In this document: piece after piece, positions 18,315 to 27,171 of the stretch
How the letters are laid out: the number at the start of each line of letters is the position of its first letter
Numbering within the stretch: position 1 is the stretch's first letter
Assembly: GCA_913063325.1 (NCBI GenBank)
Contig: CAJXYE010000011.1
Location: 1-64,000, forward strand
Reading direction: 5' to 3'
Source: an uncultured Colwellia sp.
GTDB lineage: Bacteria; Pseudomonadota; Gammaproteobacteria; Enterobacterales; Alteromonadaceae
DNA: 64,000 nt
The notes under the pieces: generated by a model
What the model was told of the DNA's origin: nothing
Databases searched by the model: none
The model's input: the letters and a program-made list of their open reading frames with translations, nothing else
Translations under genes and position numbers: made by a program

Positions 18315-20378
18315 TTATTTTATCTCACGACTGTATTTTTCAAACCAAGCAAGGCTGTGCTCAATTTTTGTTATCATTCTGGATGGCTTCCCTGCAATAC
18401 CGTGCGGAGCCCCTGGCACCTTAATTAAAACTGTATCTACCTTTCTTAATTTAAGTGCTTGGTAAAACTGCTCGGTTTGCGCCATGGGGGTACGTAAGTC
18501 GTCTTCACCTGTCATTAACATAGTAGGTGTTGTGACATTACCGACAAGTGACATAGGTGAACGCTTCCAGTAATGCTCTACGTGTTCCCACGGCATACCC
18601 GGAAATTGTGTTGGTATTTGCCCTAAACCACTATCAGCTGTGAGTACTTTGCTTAACCAATTAATCACTGGCTTAACCACAACTGCAGCAGAGAATCGTT
18701 CAGTTAAGCCAATCGCATAAGCCGTTGCAATTCCACCAGCTGAGCCGCCAGCAATAAATAGGTTTTTGTCATCTATGAAGCCTAAATCTAACATGGCATC
18801 TACGCCTGAATTATGGTCGGAAAAGTCTTCTTTAGAGCTGTATTTATATTTTAATAACATAGCAAAGCGCTCACCGTATGAGCTACTGCCACGGTGGTTA
18901 TCATAAAAAACCACATAACCTTCTGCTGCGAAACGTTGTAACTCTGCAGAAAAGTGTGGGCCATAAGCTAGGTGAGGTCCACCATGTATTTCTAAAATAA
19001 GAGGATACTTTTCCTTAGGGTCAAAGTTTGGTGGCGTGATATACCAGCCTTGAATAGGCTCTTCATCAAAAGAAGATTTGTAGTTTACTTCGTGTACTTT
19101 ACCTAGTGTTTTATGCGCTAATAAATCATCATTAAGTTGTGTTAACTGCGTTAATTTTTTACGGGTATTAATAACAGCAACGTCTGCTGGTCGAACTGAA
19201 CTACCTTGGGTAAAAGCCATATAACCTTCAGTTGAAGCGGTAAAGCTACCACTAATATAAGGACGGCCAATACTGGTACCTGCAAGCGTATCAGTTAAGT
19301 CTTTAATTTTTCCCTTGGTACTTATAGTTGCTAGTTTACGTTTGCCAAAGTCATCATAACTAATTGCTAATAATGAACTTGATAACCATTGTGGATCGCT
19401 TATGGAACGATCAAAATCAGTGGCAACTTTAGTTACTTTTTTAGTTTTCCAATCCATAATACGTAATTTGCTATTACGGTAAGGGTTTAAGGCGTTTGAT
19501 CTTGATATAAAAGCCAATTTCTTGCCATTTTCTGAAAAGACCGGATTATATTCTTTACCTGGAGTTGAAGTTAATTGAGTAAGTTTTCCATCGGTCAGAG
19601 CCACTTGGTATAAGTTTCCTTCCAGTGATTTATATTCCCAATCTTTTATACGATTAGCTGAAAAAACAATGCGATCACTGTTTTTACTCCAAGCTAACTT
19701 TCCTTTGTGGTGAAAGTTCCCTTTTGTGATTTGACGTGGCGTACCTCCCTCACTAGGCAAGACAAAAATATGTTTATAACCCGGTTTAACTAAACCTCGA
19801 CCATCTGATTGGTAGTAAGCTTGATCAATAACAACAACAGGTTTTGACCACTTAGCGCCTTTAGGCTTTTTAGGCATAGTGGCAATAACCGTTCGTTTAT
19901 CGGCTACCAGTTGTGAAAACGCCAACCATTTACCATCAGGTGACCAGGTTAAACTACCGATACTGCCTTGCAGTTGGCTGACTAATGCTGTGCGATTTTG
20001 TTTAAGGTAATGTACATGAATTTGATAACTACCTGTTAAGTTACTTACAAAGGCAATTTTATCGCCATCTGCAGACCAACGTGGCGATGAGTATTGTTTA
20101 TCATCAGAAAACAAAGGCAATTGTTTTTTACTTTCAACATCAATCAACCAGAGGCTTTTATTTTTCCCATCGGTCATGATGTCATTAGAATTTCGAATAT
20201 AAACGATTTTTTCACCATCAGGTGAAATTTGCGGATCACTGGCATATTCTAGTGAAAAAATATCTTTAGCTTCGAAAAGGCTATCAGCTACGGTACTATT
20301 AGCAGTAACTATAAAGGGGGCACTTAGGACACTAATAGCCAAAATTAATCGACAAGAAAAGTGAGAAAGAGATTGCAT
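18315..20378 (-). CDS. S9 family prolyl-oligopeptidase-type serine peptidase, exported
   Basis: A 687-residue secreted peptidase (acylaminoacyl-peptidase-like, S9C). The signal peptide covers about residues 1-27 (LILAISVLSAPFIVTANS). A beta-propeller follows, with several PD40/TolB-like blades (PQISPDGEKIVYIRNS, PRWSADGDKIAFVSN, LTWSPDGKWLAFSQ). The C-terminal alpha/beta-hydrolase domain has LEIHGGPHLAYG, the nucleophile serine in AGGSAGGIA, the acid in TGEDDLRTPM and the histidine in PGAPHGI. It should degrade peptides in the periplasm. The frame is open to 20414, but the ATG at 20378 follows GTGGAGTAAACC and begins a normal signal peptide. The gene stands alone. Confidence 0.93.
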   Translation of the reverse strand: MQSLSHFSCRLILAISVLSAPFIVTANSTVADSLFEAKDIFSLEYASDPQISPDGEKIVYIRNSNDIMTDGKNKSLWLIDVESKKQLPLFSDDKQYSSPRWSADGDKIAFVSNLTGSYQIHVHYLKQNRTALVSQLQGSIGSLTWSPDGKWLAFSQLVADKRTVIATMPKKPKGAKWSKPVVVIDQAYYQSDGRGLVKPGYKHIFVLPSEGGTPRQITKGNFHHKGKLAWSKNSDRIVFSANRIKDWEYKSLEGNLYQVALTDGKLTQLTSTPGKEYNPVFSENGKKLAFISRSNALNPYRNSKLRIMDWKTKKVTKVATDFDRSISDPQWLSSSLLAISYDDFGKRKLATISTKGKIKDLTDTLAGTSIGRPYISGSFTASTEGYMAFTQGSSVRPADVAVINTRKKLTQLTQLNDDLLAHKTLGKVHEVNYKSSFDEEPIQGWYITPPNFDPKEKYPLILEIHGGPHLAYGPHFSAELQRFAAEGYVVFYDNHRGSSSYGERFAMLLKYKYSSKEDFSDHNSGVDAMLDLGFIDDKNLFIAGGSAGGIATAYAIGLTERFSAAVVVKPVINWLSKVLTADSGLGQIPTQFPGMPWEHVEHYWKRSPMSLVGNVTTPTMLMTGEDDLRTPMAQTEQFYQALKLRKVDTVLIKVPGAPHGIAGKPSRMITKIEHSLAWFEKYSREIK

Positions 20379-20729
20379 TGGTTTACTCCACGGTAAAGTG
20401 AATATGGCATCCACTTACAAAATATTTATGTAGACTGATTGTATACAAAATTAAACTTGTGCACATGTGATATTACCGAGTTCTACCTTATATCTTTGTT
20501 AATTTATCGCAAGAATAGACTCAATAGCATTTAGTACTTATAAAAATATGTTTATAGGTAGAACAGTGGGAACGAATAAGATAATACCAATCCGTTCCAA
20601 AGTGTATTATTTCAATTTATTATATTTAAAATATGAACAATGCCAGTTAATATTCAATAAACCACTTACTTCGGGCTCATTCCAAGCATCAATGACCCTG
20701 ATAAAATAATCATTAAAATGGAAATTAAC

Positions 20730-21227
20730 ATGTTAAAAAAGATAAAAATTTACGGCTCAATCTTCTTATTATTAGTGAGCGCTTTCTTCATATTTAATAG
20801 TATGTCAAAAGATGAAGTGGGTGATGTTTCGTTAGGTATGTTCACATTAAAGGATATAAAGCTTAATACCTTAGTTGATCCAATAGTGCCCGGTGTTACC
20901 TGTCATATGGCAAGCATTGAAGCAAACTTTAGCTTGTCTGATCCCAGTGATAGCTCTATTTCTTGCCGTCAAACAGGGAAAATTACTTCTGCAATGATCG
21001 CTCAAATTGATAAAAGTAAGTCTGGTGAAGTAGTTTTTAAAAAATCAAAAAGTATCTTTTTTAAAAGCATGAAAGTGAGACGTATTTATGATGCTCAAAA
21101 TCAAACATTAATGTACTTGTCTTACGCTACTAAGGAAACCTCTGGTAGTTTTAAGCATAGCCTTTCAACTGTACCGTTATGGGGAACTGACGCGTATATA
21201 GAAACAAAAATCACGATAAAAAACTAA
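20730..21227 (+). CDS. creA: CreA family protein
   Basis: A 165-residue protein matching CreA: DPIVPGVTCHMASIE, DPSDSSISCRQTGKI, GEVVFKKSKSIFFKSMKVRR, IYDAQNQTLMYLSY and LSTVPLWG follow the family in order. The N-terminal hydrophobic helix (about 5-22) is a signal peptide or anchor; the two conserved cysteines fit a periplasmic disulfide. CreA of E. coli is small, conserved and of unknown function. An in-frame ATG also lies at 20718, but GGAA sits at the right distance before 20730. The neighbours are unrelated. The 20379-20729 gap before it holds no recognisable gene; it has a TAATACCAATCCGTTCC sequence that may be a lone element end. Confidence 0.88.
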   Translation: MLKKIKIYGSIFLLLVSAFFIFNSMSKDEVGDVSLGMFTLKDIKLNTLVDPIVPGVTCHMASIEANFSLSDPSDSSISCRQTGKITSAMIAQIDKSKSGEVVFKKSKSIFFKSMKVRRIYDAQNQTLMYLSYATKETSGSFKHSLSTVPLWGTDAYIETKITIKN

Positions 21228-21479
21228 ACTACTGAGTAGGCAGTTTACAAGTGCCTACTCGCTTCGTTACCTGTAACGATCGCATATCCCCCCCAATCAA
21301 AACTCATATATATATAAATCCTAAAAAATAACTATCAGCATCACACTAGATGCAAACAACAATCACTCGCATTGTAATTAAGTTAGACGCTAAGCTTACA
21401 AAACAATAACGAAATATTAACAAGTCGCTATAAACACCTATAAAACTGCCTAAAACAATCTAAGACAGACACAAAAACA

Positions 21480-21509
21480 TAATTAAATTACATAAATGTA
21501 ATTTAATTA
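21480..21509. promoter_or_regulatory. Perfect 30-bp palindrome upstream of DUF3718 gene
   Basis: TAATTAAATTACAT, two A's, and its exact complement make a 14-bp inverted repeat, about 100 bp before the start of the next gene. There is no T-run, so it looks more like a dimeric repressor operator than a terminator. The binding protein is unknown. The rest of the 21228-21610 gap is AT-rich and empty. Confidence 0.5.
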
Positions 21510-21610
21510 CACTAATGACTTTACACACGGAAAATAGTTAGTATAATTGCTCTACTCCCTAAGGGATAACCAAACACCTTAAATAAATTTTTACTTATAT
21601 AGAGATTCAT

Positions 21611-22036
21611 ATGAAAAACGTAATAATAGCATTAGCCGTATTTTTATTTACCAGCGCAGCACAAGCATCAACCACAATCAAAAAATTTGTTTCTCTTGAT
21701 GATACTGTGGCAAGTAACTTATGTGTGGTAGCTGCAGAAGATGGCTATAAAAAAGCTGTTGTCCATGCAAAACAATACGGAAAAAACTATATTACAACAA
21801 TGACTTGTAATGGAAAAAGCATTAAGCGCTTTTCAAAATCATTCGAAATGAAAGAAGTTACTTCTAAAGAGGTTTTGGTTGTCCCTGCGAACAACTCAAT
21901 TGAATCAAACCTTTGTGCTTTAGCGGTAAGAGATGGTCTTAAATCAGTAATCTCAACTACTGATATTGATGTAAGTCAGACTATTTGTAATGGCCAACAA
22001 ATCGCTCACTTTGTGAGACGTTACTCAAATTCCTAA
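21611..22036 (+). CDS. Exported protein with two tandem DUF3718 repeats
   Basis: A 141-residue periplasmic protein. The signal peptide covers residues 1-20 (ends AQAS). The mature part is two repeats of the DUF3718 type: VASNLCVVAAEDGYKKAV ... MTCNGKSIKRF, and IESNLCALAVRDGLKSVI ... TICNGQQIAHF. Each has a conserved cysteine in NLC and another in CNG, likely a disulfide per repeat. The family is confined mainly to Alteromonadales and has no known function. The start is unambiguous. A strong terminator follows. A 30-bp palindrome lies about 100 bp upstream and suggests control by a repressor. Confidence 0.85.
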   Translation: MKNVIIALAVFLFTSAAQASTTIKKFVSLDDTVASNLCVVAAEDGYKKAVVHAKQYGKNYITTMTCNGKSIKRFSKSFEMKEVTSKEVLVVPANNSIESNLCALAVRDGLKSVISTTDIDVSQTICNGQQIAHFVRRYSNS

Positions 22037-22069
22037 TCAATTGTAGTTCCCTTACACTGATTATTTTTG

Positions 22070-22097
22070 GCCACGTTTTTTAACGTGGCTTTTTTTT
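22070..22097 (+). terminator. Rho-independent terminator
   Basis: GCCACG and CGTGGC form a stem followed by eight T's, directly downstream of the DUF3718 gene. Confidence 0.9.
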
Positions 22098-22128
22098 GTT
22101 TTAAAATTACTATTTTAGTCAATATTAA

Positions 22129-23466
22129 TTATTTTGATGTTTTAGGAAAGGTTACGATAAATTGTGCACCTTGCAGCTCAGCTGATTTTTCAATAACAAT
22201 TTCACCATGATGCCACTCAACAATGCGCTTAACGATGGCAAGTCCCATACCATAACCTTTCACTTTATTTTCAGTGCCCTCTCCACGAATAAAAGGTTTG
22301 AGTATTTGATCACGTTGCTCTGCAGGGATCCCTGGTCCATCGTCTGAAACCATCACCATTATGTTGTTAGTTTGCTCTATTACTCTAACGCAAATCTGGC
22401 TTTGGCAATATTGATGGGCATTTTGTAATAAATTACTCATCAAAATCATTAAATAGGAGTGATCTCCCTCAACCAAAATGGGTGTGTTGGGCGTATGGTA
22501 AATAAGATTAATATCGTCCTGACTTTTATTTTTTATACAAGTCGCTGTTAGCGCTAAAAAATCAACAGGTGCTTTGTTTAAAGTAATTAAGGTTTGATCT
22601 AAACGAGCATAACTAAGTAAGCTTTCGACCAAATCTACCATTTCGTCAACATTATCACTAATACGTTGCTCATAACGCTTTCTCAAAACAGGATCATCTT
22701 CTTCTTGAATAGTATCAATACCAAAACGTATCCGAGCCAGCGGTGTTCGCAAGTCGTGAGAAACAGCACTGCTTAGTAGTTTTATATCGGTAACTAAATC
22801 ATCAATACGCTGCGCCATGCGATTAAACTCGAGTTCCAAGTCACGGATATATGAAATAGAGCCAACATCAATACGCTGATTCAAGTCTCCCTCGCCAAAA
22901 GACTTGGCTGTTTGGCGTAACGCCATTAGCCTTCTCATCAACGGATAAAGCCAAAGTAACATCAATATTAATACGGCTAGATAAAATAGACTGGTCAGCA
23001 AAATAGGTAGAAATGAGTTATTTAGATTAACTGTCACTGGAGGAGTTGTTAACACCAGTAACTCATCAGTTCTTGGCAGATAAAAATGCAAGGCAATACT
23101 GTCATCGGTTTCCAGTAATAATGGTTTTCCTGCAGTAAGTTCGACCAGTAAGGCTTGAGGTAGTGGAAAATTAGCTAACGGTTTTAAATGTAACATCAAG
23201 GTGCCGTTATCCGGCCACTGTTCAATAAAACCTTGCCGATTATCTATCCCAGAAAGCGCTACTGCTAAGTGAGTACCCACTTGCTCTAATGAATCTATTA
23301 CACTTTGTTGTCCATTATTACCTAGATATGATTGCTCTGTGTTTTGGTCCGGCTTTTGATTTAGGCTCTGGTTAAGGTATTGATTATAAATACTGTCAAA
23401 CATCCAACCTAAACCTATGGTTGCTATAAGGACGACAGCAACTAATGAAAGAGTCAAATTACGCAT
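22129..23466 (-). CDS. RstB-like sensor histidine kinase (cassette A)
   Basis: A 445-residue inner-membrane kinase. TM1 is at about residues 5-22 and TM2 at about 151-173 (LPILLTSLFYLAVLILMLLW), with a 125-residue periplasmic sensor. A HAMP domain (RRLMALRQTAKSFGEGDLNQRI) is followed by phospho-His in SHDLRTPLARIRFGI and the ATPase motifs NLLQNAHQY, SDDGPGIP and GYGMGLAIV. The HisKA sequence is that of the RstB group. It is the last gene of cassette A (OmpV, DUF3019, regulator, kinase) and pairs with the regulator 52 bp upstream. The kinase of cassette B (45388-46662) is a clear paralogue, with the same start (xxLTLSL) and the same short sensor. Signal unknown; an envelope cue passed by the two exported partners is inferred. 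Confidence 0.92.
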   Translation of the reverse strand: MRNLTLSLVAVVLIATIGLGWMFDSIYNQYLNQSLNQKPDQNTEQSYLGNNGQQSVIDSLEQVGTHLAVALSGIDNRQGFIEQWPDNGTLMLHLKPLANFPLPQALLVELTAGKPLLLETDDSIALHFYLPRTDELLVLTTPPVTVNLNNSFLPILLTSLFYLAVLILMLLWLYPLMRRLMALRQTAKSFGEGDLNQRIDVGSISYIRDLELEFNRMAQRIDDLVTDIKLLSSAVSHDLRTPLARIRFGIDTIQEEDDPVLRKRYEQRISDNVDEMVDLVESLLSYARLDQTLITLNKAPVDFLALTATCIKNKSQDDINLIYHTPNTPILVEGDHSYLMILMSNLLQNAHQYCQSQICVRVIEQTNNIMVMVSDDGPGIPAEQRDQILKPFIRGEGTENKVKGYGMGLAIVKRIVEWHHGEIVIEKSAELQGAQFIVTFPKTSK

Positions 23467-23518
23467 TGAAATAACCTAGTAAGATATAAGTAAAATAAGT
23501 GAGATGAGAGCATAAAAA

Positions 23519-24265
23519 CTACCAAACATCGTTAGCAAATAAGTAACCTTTACCCCAAATGGTTTTAATACGAAAAGGCTCTGATGAGTCATCTTTTAAC
23601 TTTTTACGTAACCTTGAAATGCGTAAATCAATTGAGCGGTCAAAGCCATCATAATCAAAACCACGAAAATGACTCACCAGTTCTTTGCGTGAAACTACCT
23701 GCCCTGCTTTTGTAGCGAGAAACCATAAAACATCAAACTCATTAGAGGACACTTTTATCAACTCACCATCAAGGGTAACGCTTCTTGCTTGTTCTCTGAT
23801 AACTAAGCCACTAAATTTGAGTATACCTTTAGACTCTAGTTGTTCATCGGTTAACTGATGATTACCACTATTATCCGCGGTGCGTGAATTGTCTTCACGA
23901 CGCAGCAACCCCCGAATACGGGCAAGTAATACTCTTGCTCTAACGGGCTTAGTTATATAATCATCTGCCCCCATCTCAAGGCCAAGTACTTCGTCAATTT
24001 CTTCATCACGGGCAGTAATCATAATAATTGGATTAGTAAAGGTGGCTCGAACGGTTTTACAGACATCGAGCCCATCCATACCTGGCAGCATACCATCCAG
24101 CAAAACAATATCAGGGTTGAGTGATAGAATAAGATTAACCGCTTCATCACCCCGATGACACGTGGTCACTTTAAAATCTCGCCCCATTAAATAATCGGCA
24201 ATCCATTCAGCAAGGTCGATATCATCTTCCACTAATAAAATATGCGCGCCCGATTGTGCTGTCAT
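23519..24265 (-). CDS. RstA-like OmpR-family response regulator (cassette A)
   Basis: A 248-residue regulator. The receiver (about 8-125) has acidic LLVEDDIDLAEW, phosphoacceptor Asp in VLLDGMLPGMDG, the conserved Thr in ITARDEE and Lys in YITKPVRARVL. The C-terminal winged helix (about 150-245) has SSNEFDVLWFLATKAGQVVSR and the recognition-helix region DRSIDLRISRLRKKL, ending GKGYLF. Sequence style is that of RstA. An AGGA site precedes the ATG (AGGATAAGTAAGTAATG). It lies 115 bp after the DUF3019 gene and 52 bp before its kinase. It probably controls the cassette promoter upstream of 25895, where TGTATCA direct repeats spaced 10 bp occur. Confidence 0.93.
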   Translation of the reverse strand: MTAQSGAHILLVEDDIDLAEWIADYLMGRDFKVTTCHRGDEAVNLILSLNPDIVLLDGMLPGMDGLDVCKTVRATFTNPIIMITARDEEIDEVLGLEMGADDYITKPVRARVLLARIRGLLRREDNSRTADNSGNHQLTDEQLESKGILKFSGLVIREQARSVTLDGELIKVSSNEFDVLWFLATKAGQVVSRKELVSHFRGFDYDGFDRSIDLRISRLRKKLKDDSSEPFRIKTIWGKGYLFANDVW

Positions 24266-24380
24266 TACTTACTTATCCTATTTCAATATCTTCTTTATTG
24301 TTACGAGTACTTTTTTATTACAAGTACAGTTACCGGTTCAGTTAAAATGTATGGTTAAAAGCATGACAAATCAGGTAAAT

Positions 24381-24821
24381 CTAAAAGATGCGCCATGATT
24401 TTCTGGGTTGACCTTTTTTCTTATGTACCCATGCCATTTTTACCACCGCAGTTGCTACCGATAAGCTTTCATTTTGACGTCTTAATGAGAATTCTAGATT
24501 GACCTTACTATCAAACGACTTTTTTAACTCCCCTGTTGTTGTATTTACCCAACAATTGAGCGCCTTAGATTCCCCTGACGTATACAAACAATAATTACCA
24601 GGCGTATCAACTTGCCAACTTAATTCTACTGAAACATAACAGGCCTGGCCTTGGCGCATAGCAACACACTGCTCTGGGCTTACCTTCATACTAGCCTTTA
24701 TGTCGGATGCATTAGCTACTGAACTTAGAGCCATTAATAACATTAACAAACACGAGGTTTTTATTTGTAAAAGCAGTCGTTGCAACTGCCTCTTAATTTT
24801 ATTACGCTTTTTAGTGTGCAT
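24381..24821 (-). CDS. DUF3019 family exported protein (cassette A)
   Basis: A 146-residue protein. A long basic n-region (KKRNKIKRQLQRLL) leads into a signal peptide ending about residue 38 (SSVANAS). The mature domain has the DUF3019 pattern: CVAMRQGQACYVSVELSW, NYCLY, LNCWV and a C-terminal KSWRIF. Four conserved cysteines suggest two disulfides; the fold looks all-beta. The same pattern is read in the cassette B protein. The ATG at 24821 is preferred to 24827, as it is better spaced from AGGGG. It follows the OmpV-like gene by only a few bases, so the two are translationally linked. The function of DUF3019 is unknown; a periplasmic partner of the porin-like protein or the sensor is inferred. 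Confidence 0.85.
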   Translation of the reverse strand: MHTKKRNKIKRQLQRLLLQIKTSCLLMLLMALSSVANASDIKASMKVSPEQCVAMRQGQACYVSVELSWQVDTPGNYCLYTSGESKALNCWVNTTTGELKKSFDSKVNLEFSLRRQNESLSVATAVVKMAWVHKKKGQPRKSWRIF

Positions 24822-24833
24822 AATCATGATCCC

Positions 24834-25895
24834 CTAAAAAACAAATGTTAATAGAAGACCGCCTCTAACACCGTCTTCAACGGTATCTTGGCGTGCGGCA
24901 ATACTACGGTCAGACAATGCATTATAGCCAACATAGCTACCAATAACCCAATCTGTAGTTAACGGGTATTCAACACCTACTTCTGCTGAATAACTGATAC
25001 CGGCAGAAGTTGATAGGTCATCTTCAACCCAAGTTTGCGCGCCATAAGCAGTGACTTCTTTTGAGCGATACTGCATTCCTAAGTTAGTATAAAAATTTGT
25101 ATTTCTATACTGTAAATTATAACTGTATGAGATAGATGCTTCTATGCCATCACTACCTTCACCGTTACGGCTAACAGGCGAGTAAATCATTTGCAGCTGA
25201 CTATTGTCATAAAAACCTGTCATTCTCAAACCTGCACGTTCATCTTCATTTCGCGTTTGAATACCTTCCAAACCCTCAATGCCGCGCGTACTATATTGAT
25301 AAAACAAATCAAACGAGTAATCATCACTGTTGTAGAAATTTACCCCCCACGAAGGCATAGAGTACATACCTTGAATGCGCCTAGTACTGATGCCTGGCGA
25401 TTCCATAAACAAACCAAGCAGTTGTACTCGATAACTCATCGTCACATCAAATTCTGATTCTGTATCTTGATTTCCAGCAAAAGCATAATCATCACCGGCA
25501 CTACTTACAGCACTGACATCAACATAAAAACCATCGCGACGGTTTGATATAAAACGTTTTATCTTTTCAATTTTTTCACACTTTTCATCATCATCGTCAC
25601 AACTGTGCGATTGATGTTCTTCACCTTCGCAGTCACCAATACAAAAAGAGTAGTCGTCATCACCTTCTGACGTTGTTTTTGACTCAACGTGTGATTCTTT
25701 ATTATCTTCAGCTTCTTTATCCGTATTTTTCTTGTCTACCTTAATTGGAGTTTCGGCATGACTGTCTTGCTGTGTTGAGATTATTGACTCATTTGTCTTA
25801 TTTTCACTATCCGTCTTTGCGGTAACTGTAAAAGAGGTCAAAATAACACTGGTGGCGACTAAGCTAACTACGGCTGTTTTTGTTAAATGTTTCAT
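24834..25895 (-). CDS. MipA/OmpV-type outer-membrane protein with Cys/Asp/His-rich N-terminal segment (cassette A)
   Basis: A 353-residue protein. The signal peptide covers residues 1-26 (VTAK). A charged, disordered region (27-115) follows and carries a striking cluster at about 84-106: CIGDC, then HQSHSC, then DDDDEKC, with four cysteines, two histidines and many acids. From about 120 on are alternating beta strands of a MipA/OmpV-like barrel (GFYVDVSAVSSAGDDY, WGVNFYNSDDYSF, ISYSYNLQYRNTNFY, VGVEYPLTTDWVIG), with terminal Phe (LLLTFVF) as needed for Bam assembly. MipA/OmpV proteins link to murein synthesis or osmotic/antibiotic response. The cysteine-rich part is missing from the cassette B copy and could bind metal or form disulfides (inference). 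First gene of the cassette. Confidence 0.83.
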   Translation of the reverse strand: MKHLTKTAVVSLVATSVILTSFTVTAKTDSENKTNESIISTQQDSHAETPIKVDKKNTDKEAEDNKESHVESKTTSEGDDDYSFCIGDCEGEEHQSHSCDDDDEKCEKIEKIKRFISNRRDGFYVDVSAVSSAGDDYAFAGNQDTESEFDVTMSYRVQLLGLFMESPGISTRRIQGMYSMPSWGVNFYNSDDYSFDLFYQYSTRGIEGLEGIQTRNEDERAGLRMTGFYDNSQLQMIYSPVSRNGEGSDGIEASISYSYNLQYRNTNFYTNLGMQYRSKEVTAYGAQTWVEDDLSTSAGISYSAEVGVEYPLTTDWVIGSYVGYNALSDRSIAARQDTVEDGVRGGLLLTFVF

Positions 25896-25957
25896 ATATT
25901 CCCTGTGAACGTCTGTTTTTGTTAACCGTAATACTAACTAAACCGGGTAAAAATAGA

Positions 25958-25994
25958 CGTAACACAAATTAAGCTAATGTATCAATTTGTATCA
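25958..25994 (-). promoter_or_regulatory. Possible response-regulator site before cassette A
   Basis: On the minus strand two TGATACA heptamers lie 10 bp apart (from 25994 down), followed by a GTGTTACG sequence resembling the second half-site of the cassette B operators. A 10-bp direct repeat is typical of OmpR-family sites. No exact RstA box is present. The promoter itself was not identified. Confidence 0.35.
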
Positions 25995-26074
25995 TATTTT
26001 AACGCAATGATAACATTGCTTTACATTAAGAGTAATCAGATAAGTTTGAAAGCAATGAGACAAATATATTAATC

Positions 26075-26329
26075 ACTTAGTGATAATTATAAGGTTTAGT
26101 GGTAGCCGTTAATTTTTGATAAGGGAATAAATAAGTATGAAGCCCTTTAAGGAGTAGCCCTTTGGGAGTCCATGAAGGTTATGTTCACTTATTGAAGCTA
26201 AATCTTATAGACAAGATCGTGCTCAAAATGTGGGCGCTGCTTCACGAGAAAGGCTTGTCACCACCGCGCCCAGATCATCTAAGCCGCAATATTTTGAAAT
26301 GACTCTTGTTATAGATTAAGAGTCATTTC
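26075..26329. repeat. Degenerate repeat region and a 12-bp hairpin in the 25896-26392 gap
   Basis: CACTTAGTGATAATTATAAGG near 26076 resembles the inner end of the elements at 55407 and 60419, and GCCCTTTGGGAGT near 26156 is shared with the 60419 element, so this seems an eroded copy. At 26296-26329, GAAATGACTCTT and AAGAGTCATTTC form a perfect 12-bp stem with a 10-base loop; it may end transcription of the DUF3545 gene, though no T-run follows. Confidence 0.4.
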
Positions 26330-26392
26330 TACAACTTAGGGTAAAATAAAACACTAAGTAATCTCCTATAAAACTAACATAGGTTATGCCAT

Positions 26393-26572
26393 TTAATAGG
26401 AGTATTGCTCAAAAGCGGCAATATCTCTTCGTAACCGGCGTTGTTCTTTTATTACTTCTATTTCACGCCACTTGCGTTTACGTTGTTTAGCTTGACCCTT
26501 TTTACCTGGTCTTGTTAGCTCATTATCATCCTCGTCTAAGACGTCTGTATCATGCCAATATTCATCACTCAT
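26393..26572 (-). CDS. DUF3545 family small protein
   Basis: A 59-residue, highly charged soluble protein. The acidic N-terminus (SDEYWHDTDVLDEDDNE) is followed by a basic helix KRKWREIEVIKEQRRLRRD, which is the DUF3545 signature of Vibrio/Shewanella/Alteromonas proteins. Its function is unknown; size and charge suggest nucleic-acid or protein binding. The frame opens at a TTG (26584), but those bases form the ribosome site GGAGAG for the ATG at 26572, which is the true start. It is transcribed alone or with the YehS gene upstream (144 bp away, same strand). Confidence 0.82.
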   Translation of the reverse strand: MSDEYWHDTDVLDEDDNELTRPGKKGQAKQRKRKWREIEVIKEQRRLRRDIAAFEQYSY

Positions 26573-26715
26573 ATTACTCTCCAATCAACCTCTTACCACT
26601 AATGTTAAGTGGCAATTTAAGGGAGTAAGATGAAATTAATATGAAACAAAGATGACACTTTGATGAACGCTTGAGCTAACTTGTTAGCATTGACCTATAG
26701 CTTATTTTGAAAAGC

Positions 26716-27171
26716 TTATTGTAACTTTATTTTCAAGCCCTTTAAAAATGCTGATAATACTTCATCAGAGCAATTTTTATAGTGTTTGTTATTAACATTT
26801 CTAAATAGTGCACTTAACTCATGTTTATCTAAGCTAAGTTCAGCTAATTCAAGAATAGAAATCACGTCTTCTGCTTTCAAAGACAAAGCAATTTTTACTT
26901 TATTAAAGATCATGTTATTCGTTAATTCTTGCTCATTTTCACGTGCGGGTCCTTCACTTGGTCCTCGTTGAGCAGTGATCAAACCATTTAAAAAACTAGC
27001 AAATTGTACATCTTCTATCTCTTGATAGGCACTATCATCTTTCTCTTTAAAGAAGTTAGTTAACTGATCTGCACTAACTTCACATTGGCTTAAAGCAAAA
27101 GTAGTTATAATTTTTTCATCAGTTAATTCGAAAATAGTGCTGATGCGGCGAAGTAAGTCATTATTAATCAT
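26716..27171 (-). CDS. yehS: YehS-like DUF1456 protein
   Basis: A 151-residue cytoplasmic protein made of two similar DUF1456 halves: residues 1-70 (NNDLLRRISTIFELTDEKII ... FASFLNGLI) and 84-148 (NNMIFNKVKIALSLKAEDVI ... LSAFLKGL). The central RGPSEGPARENE linker and the NNMIF start of the second half match E. coli YehS closely. The family is conserved in gammaproteobacteria and has no firmly known role. It is a clean single gene starting with MINNDLL, without membrane segments or signal peptide. Confidence 0.9.
   Translation of the reverse strand: MINNDLLRRISTIFELTDEKIITTFALSQCEVSADQLTNFFKEKDDSAYQEIEDVQFASFLNGLITAQRGPSEGPARENEQELTNNMIFNKVKIALSLKAEDVISILELAELSLDKHELSALFRNVNNKHYKNCSDEVLSAFLKGLKIKLQ

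Noticed and set aside
24381-24827. Cassette DUF3019 proteins as toxins or antitoxins
   Set aside because: They have signal peptides and disulfide-type cysteines and sit in a porin/two-component operon, not beside an antitoxin.
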